Origin: Brevundimonas subvibrioides
Lineage (GTDB): Bacteria; Pseudomonadota; Alphaproteobacteria; Caulobacterales; Caulobacteraceae
DNA length: 64,000 nt
Assembly: GCF_002280785.1 (NCBI RefSeq)
Contig: NZ_NCEQ01000002.1
Span: 62,001 to 126,000, forward strand
Direction of reading: 5' to 3'
The notes beneath the pieces were generated by a model that worked only from the letters and a program-made list of their open reading frames with translations, made no database searches and was not told where the DNA came from. A program made the position numbers and the translations under genes. Every line of letters starts with the position of its first letter. Positions within the stretch are counted from its first letter, which is position 1. This document shows, one piece after another, positions 54,476 to 63,340 of the stretch.

Positions 54476-56083
54476 CTAAAAGAGATCGCCTTGCGACGCC
54501 GGCGCCGCCCTGGGCTTCGCAGCCGGCTTGGGCCTCACTCCGCCGTCTGACTCGATCCGCGCGCCTTTGGACCCGTCCGGGAACACCAGGGTCACGGCCT
54601 GCCCCGGCGACAGGTCGGCGGCGGACGAGACCATCGCGCCGGTCTCGTCGTCGACGCGAGCGAAGCCGGGTTTGGGGCGCCTCGGATCGAGGCTGGCCAG
54701 GGCGCGGGCGAGGGCGGCGAGGCGGATCTCGGCGCGCTCGATAGCCTGCGGTCGGACCCGATCAAAACGTGACGCCAGGTTCTGCATGCCAAGCTCGCGA
54801 CGCTTCTGCCGGTTGACGATCGACTCTGGATTCAAACGACCCGAGACAAGCAGCAGGCGACGTTCATGGCCGGAGGTGTTGGCGCGCAATCCTGAAATCA
54901 GACGGGCGGCTTGCCCCTCAAGCCGCGCCTCCCGTTGCTCGATAGCGCGTTTCAGAAGGGCCGGCGCGAAACGGCTGCCGATCGTGACAAGGCGGCGGTG
55001 ATGCAGTTCGGTGTTGCGGCCGAGGCCCGAGGCGAGGCGGCTGGACGCGTGGTCGAGACGCTGCTGGGCCAGGGCCACGAGCTCCTCCGGCCGGGCGGGC
55101 AGGCCGCGCGCCACGGAGCGCAGGCGAATGCGGCGGTCCTCCAGCAACCGGGCGCCGGCACGATCCAGACGGCGCTCCAGATCGGTGACGAAGGCGCGCA
55201 GGTCGGCCAGCACCGGCGTGGCCAGTTCGGCGGCGCCCGTCGGGGTCGGGGCGCGACGGTCGGAGACGAAGTCGATCAGGGTGGTGTCCGTCTCGTGCCC
55301 CACGGCCGAGATGATCGGGATGGTCGCCGCCGCCACGGTGCGGGCCAGACCCTCGTCGTTGAAGCACCACAGGTCCTCGACCGAGCCGCCGCCACGCGCC
55401 ACGATCAGCAGGTCGGGGCGGGGGATGGCGCCGTCCCTGGTCATGGCGTCGAAGCCGCGAATGGCGTTTCCGATCTGGCCACAGGCGGCGTCGCCCTGAA
55501 CCACCACCGGCCAGACGATCACGTGGCACGGCCAGCGCTCGGCGATCCGGTGCAGGATGTCGCGAATGACGGCGCCGGTCGGGCTGGTGATCACGCCGAT
55601 CGTGCGCGGATAGAGGGGGATGGGCGTCTTGCGGGCCGGATCGAACAGGCCCTCGTCCGACAGTTTGACCTTCAGCCGTTCGAGTTGGGCCAGGAGGGCG
55701 CCGGCGCCGGCCGCCTCCATCGATTCGATCACGATCTGGTACGAGGACCGCGCCGGGTAGGAGGTGATCTTGCCAGTGACGATGACCTCGAGGCCCGTCT
55801 CGGGCTGAACGCCGAGGCCGCGCGCAGAGCCTTTCCAGACCACGCCGTCGATGGCCGACCTGTCGTCCTTCAGCGTCAGATAGATGTGGCCGGAGGCGTG
55901 GCGATTGACCTTGGATACCTCGCCTCGCAGCCGGACGTGGCCGAACCGGTCCTCCAGCGTGCGCTTCAGGGCGAAGGACAGCTCGGAAATCGACAGGGGC
56001 GGATTGTTGTCGCCCACGCCTTGGCTTTGGGCGGCGGCCGGTTCGGCGTCGGCGGGGCCTGCGAAGACGTAGTCGTCGGTCAT
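54476..56083 (-). CDS. xseA: Exodeoxyribonuclease VII large subunit
   Basis: A 535-residue subunit. An N-terminal OB fold ([26 protein letters not shown]) precedes the catalytic domain with [33 protein letters not shown] and [35 protein letters not shown] landmarks, then long coiled coils. It nicks single-stranded DNA at both ends; the small subunit gene xseB is not here. Start at ATG 56081-56083; the frame extends upstream without homology. Confidence 0.93.
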   Translation of the reverse strand: MTDDYVFAGPADAEPAAAQSQGVGDNNPPLSISELSFALKRTLEDRFGHVRLRGEVSKVNRHASGHIYLTLKDDRSAIDGVVWKGSARGLGVQPETGLEVIVTGKITSYPARSSYQIVIESMEAAGAGALLAQLERLKVKLSDEGLFDPARKTPIPLYPRTIGVITSPTGAVIRDILHRIAERWPCHVIVWPVVVQGDAACGQIGNAIRGFDAMTRDGAIPRPDLLIVARGGGSVEDLWCFNDEGLARTVAAATIPIISAVGHETDTTLIDFVSDRRAPTPTGAAELATPVLADLRAFVTDLERRLDRAGARLLEDRRIRLRSVARGLPARPEELVALAQQRLDHASSRLASGLGRNTELHHRRLVTIGSRFAPALLKRAIEQREARLEGQAARLISGLRANTSGHERRLLLVSGRLNPESIVNRQKRRELGMQNLASRFDRVRPQAIERAEIRLAALARALASLDPRRPKPGFARVDDETGAMVSSAADLSPGQAVTLVFPDGSKGARIESDGGVRPKPAAKPRAAPASQGDLF

Positions 56084-56144
56084 GGGGTGACTGTAGCGTC
56101 GCCGGGGGGGTGCGGAAACCGCTGCATTCTGCCTATATCGAGGG

Positions 56145-56303
56145 ATGAACGGCCAGGATCGCATTCCCCCTCGCGACGAGGAGAACCCGAACGAGCGCGA
56201 GCTTTCGCGCCGCAGCGGCGACTCGGCGGTCGGCGTCTGGGTGATCCTGGCGTTGATCTTCATGCTCGCCGCCGTGGTCTATGTGGTTTCCGCCCTGCTC
56301 TGA
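56145..56303 (+). CDS. Small single-pass membrane protein, 52 residues
   Basis: ATG at 56145 and TGA at 56301-56303 give a protein with a charged N-terminal half ([20 protein letters not shown]) and one membrane helix at about residues 30-51 ([19 protein letters not shown]). AGGG touches the ATG, so initiation may be leaderless. Topology and composition make a real small protein likely; the role is unknown. It lies between xseA (divergent) and purD. Confidence 0.6.
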   Translation: MNGQDRIPPRDEENPNERELSRRSGDSAVGVWVILALIFMLAAVVYVVSALL

Positions 56304-56350
56304 CAGTCTGCGGCCTTGACCGGAGGGGCCCGTGCGGCCATTCCGCGCGG

Positions 56351-57628
56351 ATGGATATCCTGCTGGTCGGATCGGGAGGGCGCGAGCACGCCCTGGCCTG
56401 GAAAATGCGGCAGTCGCCGCTGGTCGATCGCCTGTTCTGCGCGCCCGGAAATCCCGGCATCGGCAAGGTCGCCGAATGCGTGCCGGACATCCGCGCCGAC
56501 GACGCCGAGGGCCTGGCCCGGCTGGCGCGCGAGCTGAAGGTCGGCCTTGTGGTCGTCGGGCCGGAAGTCGCCCTTGCGGCCGGTCTCGCGGACCTGCTGA
56601 ACGCGGCCGGCATCCTCTGTTTTGGACCCAGCGCCAAGGCGGCGCAGCTGGAGACGTCCAAGGCCTTCTCCAAGGCCTTCCTTGAGCGGCACGAGATCCC
56701 GACGGCGCATTACGGCGTCTATGACCGGGTCAAGGACGCCAAGGCTGCGTTGTCGGTGTTCAAACCCCCCTATGTCATCAAGGCGGACGGCCTCGCGGCG
56801 GGCAAGGGGGTGGCGATCAGCCCCGACCGCCGCGACGCCGAGGCGGAGATCGAGCGGATGCTGGGCGGGCGATTCGGTTCGGCCGGGTCTCGCGTCGTGA
56901 TCGAGGAGTTCATGGAGGGCGAGGAGGGATCCCTGTTCGCCCTGTGCGACGGCAAACGCGCCGTCCTGTTCGGCGGGGCCCAGGATCACAAACGGGCCTT
57001 CGACGGGGATCTGGGGCCCAACACGGGCGGCATGGGCGCCTATTCGCCGGCGCCGGTGTTCGACGAGGCGATGGTGATGACCGCCGACCGCCGGATCGTG
57101 CAGCCAACGCTGGAGGCCATGGCGGCCGAGGGCGCGCCCTACAAGGGCGTGCTCTACGTCGGGCTGATGTCGACCGATGAAGGTCCCAAGGTTGTCGAGT
57201 TCAACGCCCGCTTCGGCGACCCGGAATGCCAGGTCCTGATGATGCGCATGGCGGGTGACATCGTCCCCTATCTGCTGGCCTGCGCGCGGGGCGACGTGTC
57301 GCGCCTGCCGGAGCCGGAGTTCAAGCCGCAGACGGTGATCTGCGTGGTCATGGCGGCCAAGGGTTACCCCGACAGCCCTCTGGAGGGCTCGATCATCCGG
57401 GGCGCGGAACAGGACTTCGGCCCGCACGTGCAGGTCTTCCACGCGGGCACCCTGCGGCGCGAGGACGGCACCCTGGTGGCGTCCGGCGGGCGCGTGCTGA
57501 GCGTCTGCGCCGAGGGCGACGACATCGCCGAAGCGCGCGAGCGGGCCTATGCGGCGGTGCGCAGGATCGACTGGCCGGGCGGGTTCTGCAGGACCGACAT
57601 CGGCTGGCGCGCGCTGGAGCGCGACTGA
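56351..57628 (+). CDS. purD: Phosphoribosylamine-glycine ligase (GARS)
   Basis: A 425-residue ATP-grasp ligase of purine synthesis. MDILLVGSGGREHALAWKM start, GPEVALAAGLADLL, ADGLAAGKGVAI, the ATP-grasp core IEEFMEGEEGSLFALCDG, QDHKRAFDGDLGPNTGGMGAYSP region, and EFNARFGDPECQVLM are all visible. Complete and of normal length. Starts 47 bases after the small membrane protein. Confidence 0.96.
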   Translation: MDILLVGSGGREHALAWKMRQSPLVDRLFCAPGNPGIGKVAECVPDIRADDAEGLARLARELKVGLVVVGPEVALAAGLADLLNAAGILCFGPSAKAAQLETSKAFSKAFLERHEIPTAHYGVYDRVKDAKAALSVFKPPYVIKADGLAAGKGVAISPDRRDAEAEIERMLGGRFGSAGSRVVIEEFMEGEEGSLFALCDGKRAVLFGGAQDHKRAFDGDLGPNTGGMGAYSPAPVFDEAMVMTADRRIVQPTLEAMAAEGAPYKGVLYVGLMSTDEGPKVVEFNARFGDPECQVLMMRMAGDIVPYLLACARGDVSRLPEPEFKPQTVICVVMAAKGYPDSPLEGSIIRGAEQDFGPHVQVFHAGTLRREDGTLVASGGRVLSVCAEGDDIAEARERAYAAVRRIDWPGGFCRTDIGWRALERD

Positions 57629-57649
57629 CGGTTGTGGTAGGGTCGCGAC

Positions 57650-57850
57650 ATGGCCAATCCAGCGATCCAGCCTGAAGACGACCAGCCGGGGGTTTTCGAT
57701 ATCCCGGACGATGCGGCGGACGAGGCGGCGATGCGCCGTGCGGAAGCGGACTTCGAGGCCGGCCGGACGATCAGCCACGCCGCGATGAAGCGCTGGCTTC
57801 TGTCTTGGGGCTCCGACAATCCTCTGCCGCCGCCAAAATGTGGCGAATAG
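57650..57850 (+). CDS. Antitoxin of a RelE/ParE-type pair
   Basis: A 66-residue acidic protein: DDQPGVFDIPDDAADEAAM, then ADFEAGRTISHAAMKRWLLS. The C-terminal DEA..EAGRxISHxxxxRWL pattern is that of short antitoxins that partner RelE/ParE toxins. It overlaps the toxin gene by 13 bases. No obvious DNA-binding fold, so autoregulation may come from the complex or a degenerate N-terminal domain. Confidence 0.75.
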   Translation: MANPAIQPEDDQPGVFDIPDDAADEAAMRRAEADFEAGRTISHAAMKRWLLSWGSDNPLPPPKCGE

Positions 57851-58113
57851 TCTGGTCGGACGAAGCCAGAGAAAATCTAGCGGCGGCCAAAGACTACATC
57901 GCCGAGTTCAGTGAAGGCGCGGCTCGTCGGTTCGCGATCCGCGTCGTCGATCTCACCGACAGTCTTGAGACAATGCCGGATCGAGGGCGACCGGTTCGAC
58001 CCGGCGTTCGAGAACTGACCAGCATCCGGCCCTATGTTATCCGCTATGTCGTGTTGGAGGCCGAAGTGCGGATCATGACGATCCGCCACGCCGCCATGAA
58101 GCCAGAACCCTGA
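57838..58113 (+). CDS. RelE/ParE family toxin
   Basis: A 91-residue toxin. WRIVWSDEARENLAAAKDYI, RFAIRVVDLTDSLETMPDRGRPVR, and IRPYVIRYVVLEAEVRIMTIRH are the usual blocks, with the conserved Arg residues in the strand and C-terminus. Start at ATG 57838, inside the antitoxin 3' end. Whether it cuts mRNA (RelE) or inhibits gyrase (ParE) cannot be said from the sequence. Confidence 0.8.
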   Translation: MWRIVWSDEARENLAAAKDYIAEFSEGAARRFAIRVVDLTDSLETMPDRGRPVRPGVRELTSIRPYVIRYVVLEAEVRIMTIRHAAMKPEP

Positions 58114-58117
58114 CGTC

Positions 58118-58792
58118 TCAGGCGTAGGCGAACAGCAGGCGGCCCTCGCCCATGCGCTCGCGCAGCATCGGCAGGTCGGTGTGGGCGGTGGAGAAGCAGC
58201 CGTAGCTGCGACCCAGCTTGCCTTCGCGGGCCAGGAACTCCGGGTCCGCATAGTCGGCGCCGTGGACGATGATGGCGCGGTCGCGGGCCATGTTGTTCGA
58301 ATACTCAAGCCCGTCGAGCAGGACATTCGGGCCTTGCTGGGCGCCCCAGCCCGCGCCGGCGGTGGCGTAGGCGCCGACCGAGGACATGTAGCTTTCCGGG
58401 GTGTTGGAGAAGGTCCGGGCGAAGCCCGAGTGCTCAGGGTCCGAGCCGCGGCCGTGGCAGGTGCGGAAGGCGGTGACGCGGCCGCCGATCAGATCGACCT
58501 CGAACATGCGAGCGTCGCCGGAGAATTTCTGGAAATCGACCAGATACATGCGGTCGCGCAGGGTGATCCTGTGGCTGTGCACGTCCAGGGCGGCCATGGC
58601 CCGGCTCATCAACTCGGGGCGCACGAGGCGGCCGGGGTCCAGCGGCGGCGGGGTGATCTGCGGAATAGGCGCGAGCGGCGGCGGCGGAGGGGCGGCGGCC
58701 AGGACGATCGGCATCTGAGCGACGGGTGCGGTGGCGCAGCCGGCGAGCACCGCCGAACCCCCCAGAATCAATCCCCGTCTCGATAGCCGCAT
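58118..58792 (-). CDS. L,D-transpeptidase (YkuD_2-like)
   Basis: A 224-residue exported protein. The N-terminus (MRLSRRGLILGGSAVLAGC) combines a twin-arginine-like pattern with a lipobox. After a Pro-rich linker comes a YkuD-type domain: MYLVDFQKFSGDARMFEVDL, TCHGRGSDPEHSGF, and IIVHGADYADPEF with GKLGRSYGCFST, the His and Cys of the active site. It would cross-link peptidoglycan or attach lipoproteins to it. Confidence 0.85.
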   Translation of the reverse strand: MRLSRRGLILGGSAVLAGCATAPVAQMPIVLAAAPPPPPLAPIPQITPPPLDPGRLVRPELMSRAMAALDVHSHRITLRDRMYLVDFQKFSGDARMFEVDLIGGRVTAFRTCHGRGSDPEHSGFARTFSNTPESYMSSVGAYATAGAGWGAQQGPNVLLDGLEYSNNMARDRAIIVHGADYADPEFLAREGKLGRSYGCFSTAHTDLPMLRERMGEGRLLFAYA

Positions 58793-58919
58793 GCGACGCC
58801 CTTCGTAGCGGTTATGCCGAAGTCATGGCTTGTTTCACAAATACGCCGCCGGGTTCAACCGGAGCCTTGGCCGAAATCCACCGACGCGTATGGTGACGCA
58901 CAGTATCAGGGAGAGGTTT

Positions 58920-60239
58920 ATGAAGTTCGTCGCACTGGCGGTCGCCGCCGTTTTCGCGCTCGCGGGGCCTTCGCAGGCGCAGCAGAGCCCCGCCTCACAG
59001 GCTTTTCCCGCGAACGGGGAAACGACGTTCGTTCAGGCGGGGCGGCTTCTGGCGGACCCCGAGAGCGGTGTTGTGCTGCGCGATAAAACTCTCGTGATCG
59101 TGGGCAACCAGATCACGGAGATTCGCGACGGCTTCGTCGGCGAGGGTCCGAACGTTGTCGATCTGCGTGATTCCTTCGTCCTGCCGGGCCTGATCGACAG
59201 CCATGTGCACCTGACCTCTCAGCAGAGCCCGACCGGGCGGCTGGACGCGGTGACGCGCGACGCGGCGGACAGCGCCATGATCGGCGCAGGCTTCGCGCGG
59301 AAGACTCTGATGGCCGGGTTCACCACCGTGGCGGATCTGGGCGGCGACAACGACGCGGTCTTCGCGTTGAGGGACGGAATCCGGCGCGGCGACGTGCCGG
59401 GACCGCGAGTCATCGCCTCCGGGTCGTCGGTGTCGATCCACGGCGGCCACGGCGACATCAACGGCTATCGCGACGACATCATGCACCTGCTGTCGTCCGA
59501 GAGCGTCTGTTCAGGGCCGGAGGATTGCATGAGGGCCGTGCGGACCCAGGTGCGGTCGGGCGCCGATATCATCAAGATCACCGCCACCGGCGGGGTTCTG
59601 TCCAACACCGCAGCGGGCCTGGCCCAGCAGTTCACCGACCCTGAGCTGGCCGCCATCGTCGAGGTGGCGCACCGGATGGGCCGTCAGGTGACGGCGCACG
59701 CCCACGGCGTCGACGGCATCAACGCCTTCCTGCGGGCCGGCGGCGATTCGATCGAGCACGGCACCTATCTGGACGACGAGTCGATCCGTCTGTTCCGGCG
59801 TGAGGGCGTCTATCTGGTGCCGACCCTGCTGGCCGGAGACTTCGTGGCGCGGGTGGCGGCCAGTCCGACCAACTTCTTCACCCCGGCCCAGACGGCGAAA
59901 GCGCTGGAGGCAGGGCCGAAGATGCTCGACATGGCGCGGCGGGCGCATGAGGGCGGCGTGCGGATCGCCTTCGGCACCGACTCGGGCGTTTCGGCGCATG
60001 GCGACAACGCCCAGGAGTTCGCGCTTCTGGTGCAGGCAGGGATGACCCCGCTGGAAGCCATCCAGGCGGCGACGGTGGTGGCGGCCGAGCATCTGAGGAT
60101 CGCCGACCAGGCCGGGCTGATCGCACCGGGCCGTCCGGCGGACATCGTGGCGGTCGAGGGTGATCCTCTGACCGACGTCACGACGCTGGAGCATATGGCC
60201 TTCGTGATGAAGGGCGGCGTGGTCTACCGCGCCGAATAA
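58920..60239 (+). CDS. Exported amidohydrolase (imidazolonepropionase-like)
   Basis: A 439-residue metal-dependent hydrolase with a signal peptide (KFVALAVAAVFALAGPSQAQ). The HxH motif DSHVHLTSQ, metal-bridging Lys in IIKITATGG, His in VTAHAHG, SIEHGTYLDDESI and Asp in GTDSGVSAHG are all in place. Substrate unknown; the group contains dipeptidase- and prolidase-like enzymes. Ends at the left edge of the third family A repeat. Confidence 0.9.
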   Translation: MKFVALAVAAVFALAGPSQAQQSPASQAFPANGETTFVQAGRLLADPESGVVLRDKTLVIVGNQITEIRDGFVGEGPNVVDLRDSFVLPGLIDSHVHLTSQQSPTGRLDAVTRDAADSAMIGAGFARKTLMAGFTTVADLGGDNDAVFALRDGIRRGDVPGPRVIASGSSVSIHGGHGDINGYRDDIMHLLSSESVCSGPEDCMRAVRTQVRSGADIIKITATGGVLSNTAAGLAQQFTDPELAAIVEVAHRMGRQVTAHAHGVDGINAFLRAGGDSIEHGTYLDDESIRLFRREGVYLVPTLLAGDFVARVAASPTNFFTPAQTAKALEAGPKMLDMARRAHEGGVRIAFGTDSGVSAHGDNAQEFALLVQAGMTPLEAIQAATVVAAEHLRIADQAGLIAPGRPADIVAVEGDPLTDVTTLEHMAFVMKGGVVYRAE

Positions 60240-60370
60240 ATCCTCCCCCGAAGGGGGAGGTGGCGCGGCGCCTCTTCGCGCCGTGACGGAGGGGGGCCGC
60301 CGCGAACACGGCGTCCGGGGCTAGCCCCCTCCACCACTTCGTGGTCCCCCTCCCCCAAAGGGGGAGGAAT
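60240..60370. repeat. 130-bp palindromic repeat, family A, copy 3
   Basis: CCTCCCCC-GAA-GGGGGAGG at the left and CCTCCCCC-AAA-GGGGGAGG at the right, with GGAGGGGGGC...AGCCCCCTCC inside, and the CACCACTTCGTGGTCC segment identical to copy 1. It starts one base after the amidohydrolase stop codon and supplies the last 17 or so codons of lpxK. Confidence 0.88.
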
Positions 60371-61367
60371 ATTCGCTCAGGAACCCCGAGAACGCCGCCT
60401 CGTCCTCGAACCGGGCGGCGACAGGCCATGAGACCACACGGGTCCGCCAGTCGGGAGGCAGGCGGACCCAGTCTTTTTCGGTCGTGACCAGACCGGCGTC
60501 GAAGACGGCGGCGCGGTCGGCGAGGAAGGCGAGATCTTCCGGCCTGTATTCCGCATGGTCCGGGAACGGCGCGAAGTCGACGAGCTCGCACCCGGCGGCG
60601 ATCAGGGCGCGCTCGACCTTCCACGGCTTGGCGATGCCCGCGAACCCGACCTGGGGGCCGGGTGGCGGCGCACGGCCGGGCTCCAGCCGGGCGATGAAGG
60701 TCGGCAGGGCTCCGAACACGGCCAGCAGTTCAGGATCGGCGGGCGGGCTGTCTGCGGGCAGCAGGATGACGACCGCGTCGGCGCGGGCGAGACCGGCGGC
60801 CAGCGGTTCCCGCATCGGACCTGAGGGGAAGACCGAGCCATCGCCGAAGGGCCACTCGTCCTCGCGCGTCTCGCCGTCGACGACGATCAGGCTGAGGGTC
60901 TTCTTCAGGGTCGGGTTCTGGTGAGCATCGTCGAGGACGAGGGCCCGGGCGCCGGCCTCGACCGCCGCGCGGGCGCCGGTGACGCGGTCGGCGGAGATCC
61001 AGGCGGGGGCGTCGCCGGACAGCATCAGGGGCTCGTCGCCGACGTCGGCGGCGGTGTGGGTCGCCGGATCGACGCGGAGCGGGCCGGCCAGCTTGCCGCC
61101 ATAGCCGCGTGACAGGGCATGGGCGTCGATGCTCTGCCTGTGCAGCAGGCGCAGGACTTCGCGGGCGACCGGGGTCTTGCCGGAGCCGCCGACGGTGAGG
61201 TTGCCGATCGAGATGACGGGGACGCCGACATCGACGGGCGTGGCGCGGGCGATGCGGCGGGCGGTGGCTGCGGCCCATACCCATGAAACGGGCTTCAGCA
61301 GGGTGCGGGCGACGCGGCCGTGGCGGCCGTCGCGCTGATACCACCAGCGAGGGGTGGAAAGCTTCAT
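60321..61367 (-). CDS. lpxK: Tetraacyldisaccharide 4'-kinase LpxK
   Basis: A 348-residue kinase that puts the 4'-phosphate on lipid A precursor. Residues 1-30 (MKLSTPRWWYQRDG) form the membrane-associated start, ISIGNLTVGGSGKTPVAREVL holds the Walker A, and SRGYGGKLAGPLRVDP and ALVLDDAHQNPTLKKTL are typical. The last 17 residues (EYSSPFGGGGPRSGGGG) are read from the palindromic repeat, so the gene end was probably reset by repeat insertion. Overlaps waaA by 4 bases. Confidence 0.93.
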   Translation of the reverse strand: MKLSTPRWWYQRDGRHGRVARTLLKPVSWVWAAATARRIARATPVDVGVPVISIGNLTVGGSGKTPVAREVLRLLHRQSIDAHALSRGYGGKLAGPLRVDPATHTAADVGDEPLMLSGDAPAWISADRVTGARAAVEAGARALVLDDAHQNPTLKKTLSLIVVDGETREDEWPFGDGSVFPSGPMREPLAAGLARADAVVILLPADSPPADPELLAVFGALPTFIARLEPGRAPPPGPQVGFAGIAKPWKVERALIAAGCELVDFAPFPDHAEYRPEDLAFLADRAAVFDAGLVTTEKDWVRLPPDWRTRVVSWPVAARFEDEAAFSGFLSEYSSPFGGGGPRSGGGG

Positions 61368-62656
61368 CGGCGCGGCCGGGACGATGGCGGCAGAAGCGGC
61401 TGAAGCGCCTCCCACAGGCGGTCGAGACCGGCGCCGACATCGGCGGCGGCCCGGCGCGCGCGCTCACCCATGGCTCGGGCGGCGGCGGGATCGTTCAGCA
61501 AGGGCGCGACGACGCCGGGCAGGTCGCCGGGCGTGGCGACGAGTTCCAGCCCTCCGGCGGCGACGAGATCGGCGGTGACGGCCTGCCAGTTGGAGGCGTC
61601 GGGACCGGCGACGGCGGGCCTGGCCAGACGCGCGGGCTCCAGCGGATTGTGCCCGCCCCAGGGCTCGCGCCCGAGAAAGGAGCCGAATGAACCGCCCATG
61701 ACCACGACATCGGCGAGGCGCAGGAACAGGCCCAGCTCGCCCAGGGTGTCGGCGACATAGATGTCCGTCCCGGCGTTCGGCTGGGCGCCGCGCGATCGCA
61801 GGGCGAAGCGGTAGCCGTCGCGGGTCAGGGTGGTGGCGATCTCGGGTCCGCGCTCGGGGTGGCGGGGGACGAGGATCAGGCACAGGCGCTCGGCAAGATG
61901 GTCGAGGGCGCGGACGATGGCGATCTCCTCGCCCTCGTGGGTCGAGGCGGCGACGACCACGGGGCGGTCGCCGATGGCGGCGCTGAGGGCGGTGAAGGTC
62001 GAGGCGTCGTGGGGCAGGGCGGCGCCGGAAAGCTTCAAATTCACCTGGCCGTCGACGCGGGCGCCCAGGCTGTGCAACCGGGCGGCGGAAACATCGTCCT
62101 GGGGCATGACGAGGGAGAAGGCGGACAGGAGCTCGTGAGCCGACTTCGGGAAACGGGCCCAGCCGGCGGCGGTCTTTTCGGTGATGCGGGCGCTGACGAG
62201 GGCCAGCGAAATCTTCCGGTCGCGGGCGGCGAGGATCAGGTTGGGCCAGAGCTCGGACTCGACGAAGACGCCAACTGAGGGCCGCCAGTGGTCGAGGAAG
62301 GCGGCGACCCCGCCGGGGACGTCCACGGGCGCGAACTGGTGGATCACGCCGGGAGGCAGGCGGCGGGCCAGCAACTCCGCCGAGGTTACCGTGCCGGAGG
62401 TGACGAGGACGGTCAGGTCGGGCCGGGCCTTCACGATCCGCTCGACGACGGGCAACAGCGACAGGGTCTCGCCGACGCTGACGCCGTGCAGCCAGACCAG
62501 ATCGCCGTCGGGGCGGGCGACGCCAGCAACGCCGAGGCGTTCGTCGACGCGGACGGCGTCTTCCTTGCCCTGTTTGACGCGGGCGTCGAGCAGGCGGGGG
62601 GCCAGGGGTTCCAGCGTGCGGGTCAGCAGGCGGTAGGCGAGCAGAGGGAGGGTCAC
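61364..62656 (-). CDS. waaA: 3-deoxy-D-manno-octulosonic acid transferase
   Basis: A 430-residue GT-B glycosyltransferase (KdtA) that adds Kdo to lipid A precursor. LVWLHGVSVGETLSLLPVVE, TVLVTSGTVTSAELLARRLP, FVESELWPNLILAARDRKI and the C-terminal domain GGHNPLEPARLARPAVAGPD are in place. It sits between DUF374 and lpxK with 4-base overlaps on both sides. Confidence 0.94.
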   Translation of the reverse strand: MTLPLLAYRLLTRTLEPLAPRLLDARVKQGKEDAVRVDERLGVAGVARPDGDLVWLHGVSVGETLSLLPVVERIVKARPDLTVLVTSGTVTSAELLARRLPPGVIHQFAPVDVPGGVAAFLDHWRPSVGVFVESELWPNLILAARDRKISLALVSARITEKTAAGWARFPKSAHELLSAFSLVMPQDDVSAARLHSLGARVDGQVNLKLSGAALPHDASTFTALSAAIGDRPVVVAASTHEGEEIAIVRALDHLAERLCLILVPRHPERGPEIATTLTRDGYRFALRSRGAQPNAGTDIYVADTLGELGLFLRLADVVVMGGSFGSFLGREPWGGHNPLEPARLARPAVAGPDASNWQAVTADLVAAGGLELVATPGDLPGVVAPLLNDPAAARAMGERARRAAADVGAGLDRLWEALQPLLPPSSRPRR

Positions 62657-63339
62657 AGCCGCTCCAGCCCGGTGATGGCGTCGGCGCGCGCCTCCACGGC
62701 GGTCAGCCTTTCCGCCCAGGGACCGGTGACGTCAGAGAGTTCGGCGCCCTCGGGGTAACGGGCGATGTCATAGACGATGGCGCCGCGACCGAAGGGCAGG
62801 GGCAGGATGGCGCGATCCCAGCTGTTCAGGCGGATGGCCGGATGGCAGCTCATGCCGATGAACAGGGCCGGGGCGCCGGACATCCGCGCCATCAGGGGCA
62901 GGCCCTCGGCCATGACCCGGACCGGGCCGCGCGGGCCGTCGGGGGTGATGGCCAGAGCGCCGACCTTGAGCTGTTTCAGGCCATCGCGGAGCGCGCGGGA
63001 GCCGCCCTTGGCCGCGTCCGCCTTGTCCTTGTTGGCGGAGGAGCCGCGCACTGCCGGGAAGCCCTGCAAGGCCACGGCCTTGGCGATGAACTGGCCGTCC
63101 GGGCTGAGTGAAATCAGGGCCTTGGCGGGTTGAGCCAAGTGAAGCGGCCAGCACGCGGGACTGAGACCAATGCGCGAATGCCAGAAGACGCAGATGACGC
63201 CGCCGCCGTCGGCCCAGACCTTTTCGGCATGCTCGCGGCCCTCCCAGGTCCAGCGGATCGTGGCGAAGCAGAGCTTCATCCAGCCGGCGAGCACGAACGA
63301 CAGGATGGTCTGGATGAGAGGATTGCGGAGCGGCCTCAC
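62653..63339 (-). CDS. DUF374 family lysophospholipid acyltransferase-like protein
   Basis: A 228-residue protein of the DUF374 group, related to PlsC-type acyltransferases. CVFWHSRIGLSP is the HX4-type catalytic block in variant form, and LAITPDGPRGPVRVMAEGLP is the conserved second motif. Start at GTG 63339, one base after the ABC gene stop codon (TGA-C-GTG); the longer frame runs back through the ABC gene. Its place between an exporter and waaA suggests lipid A remodelling, but the reaction is not known. Confidence 0.85.
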   Translation of the reverse strand: MRPLRNPLIQTILSFVLAGWMKLCFATIRWTWEGREHAEKVWADGGGVICVFWHSRIGLSPACWPLHLAQPAKALISLSPDGQFIAKAVALQGFPAVRGSSANKDKADAAKGGSRALRDGLKQLKVGALAITPDGPRGPVRVMAEGLPLMARMSGAPALFIGMSCHPAIRLNSWDRAILPLPFGRGAIVYDIARYPEGAELSDVTGPWAERLTAVEARADAITGLERL

Positions 63340-63340
63340 G

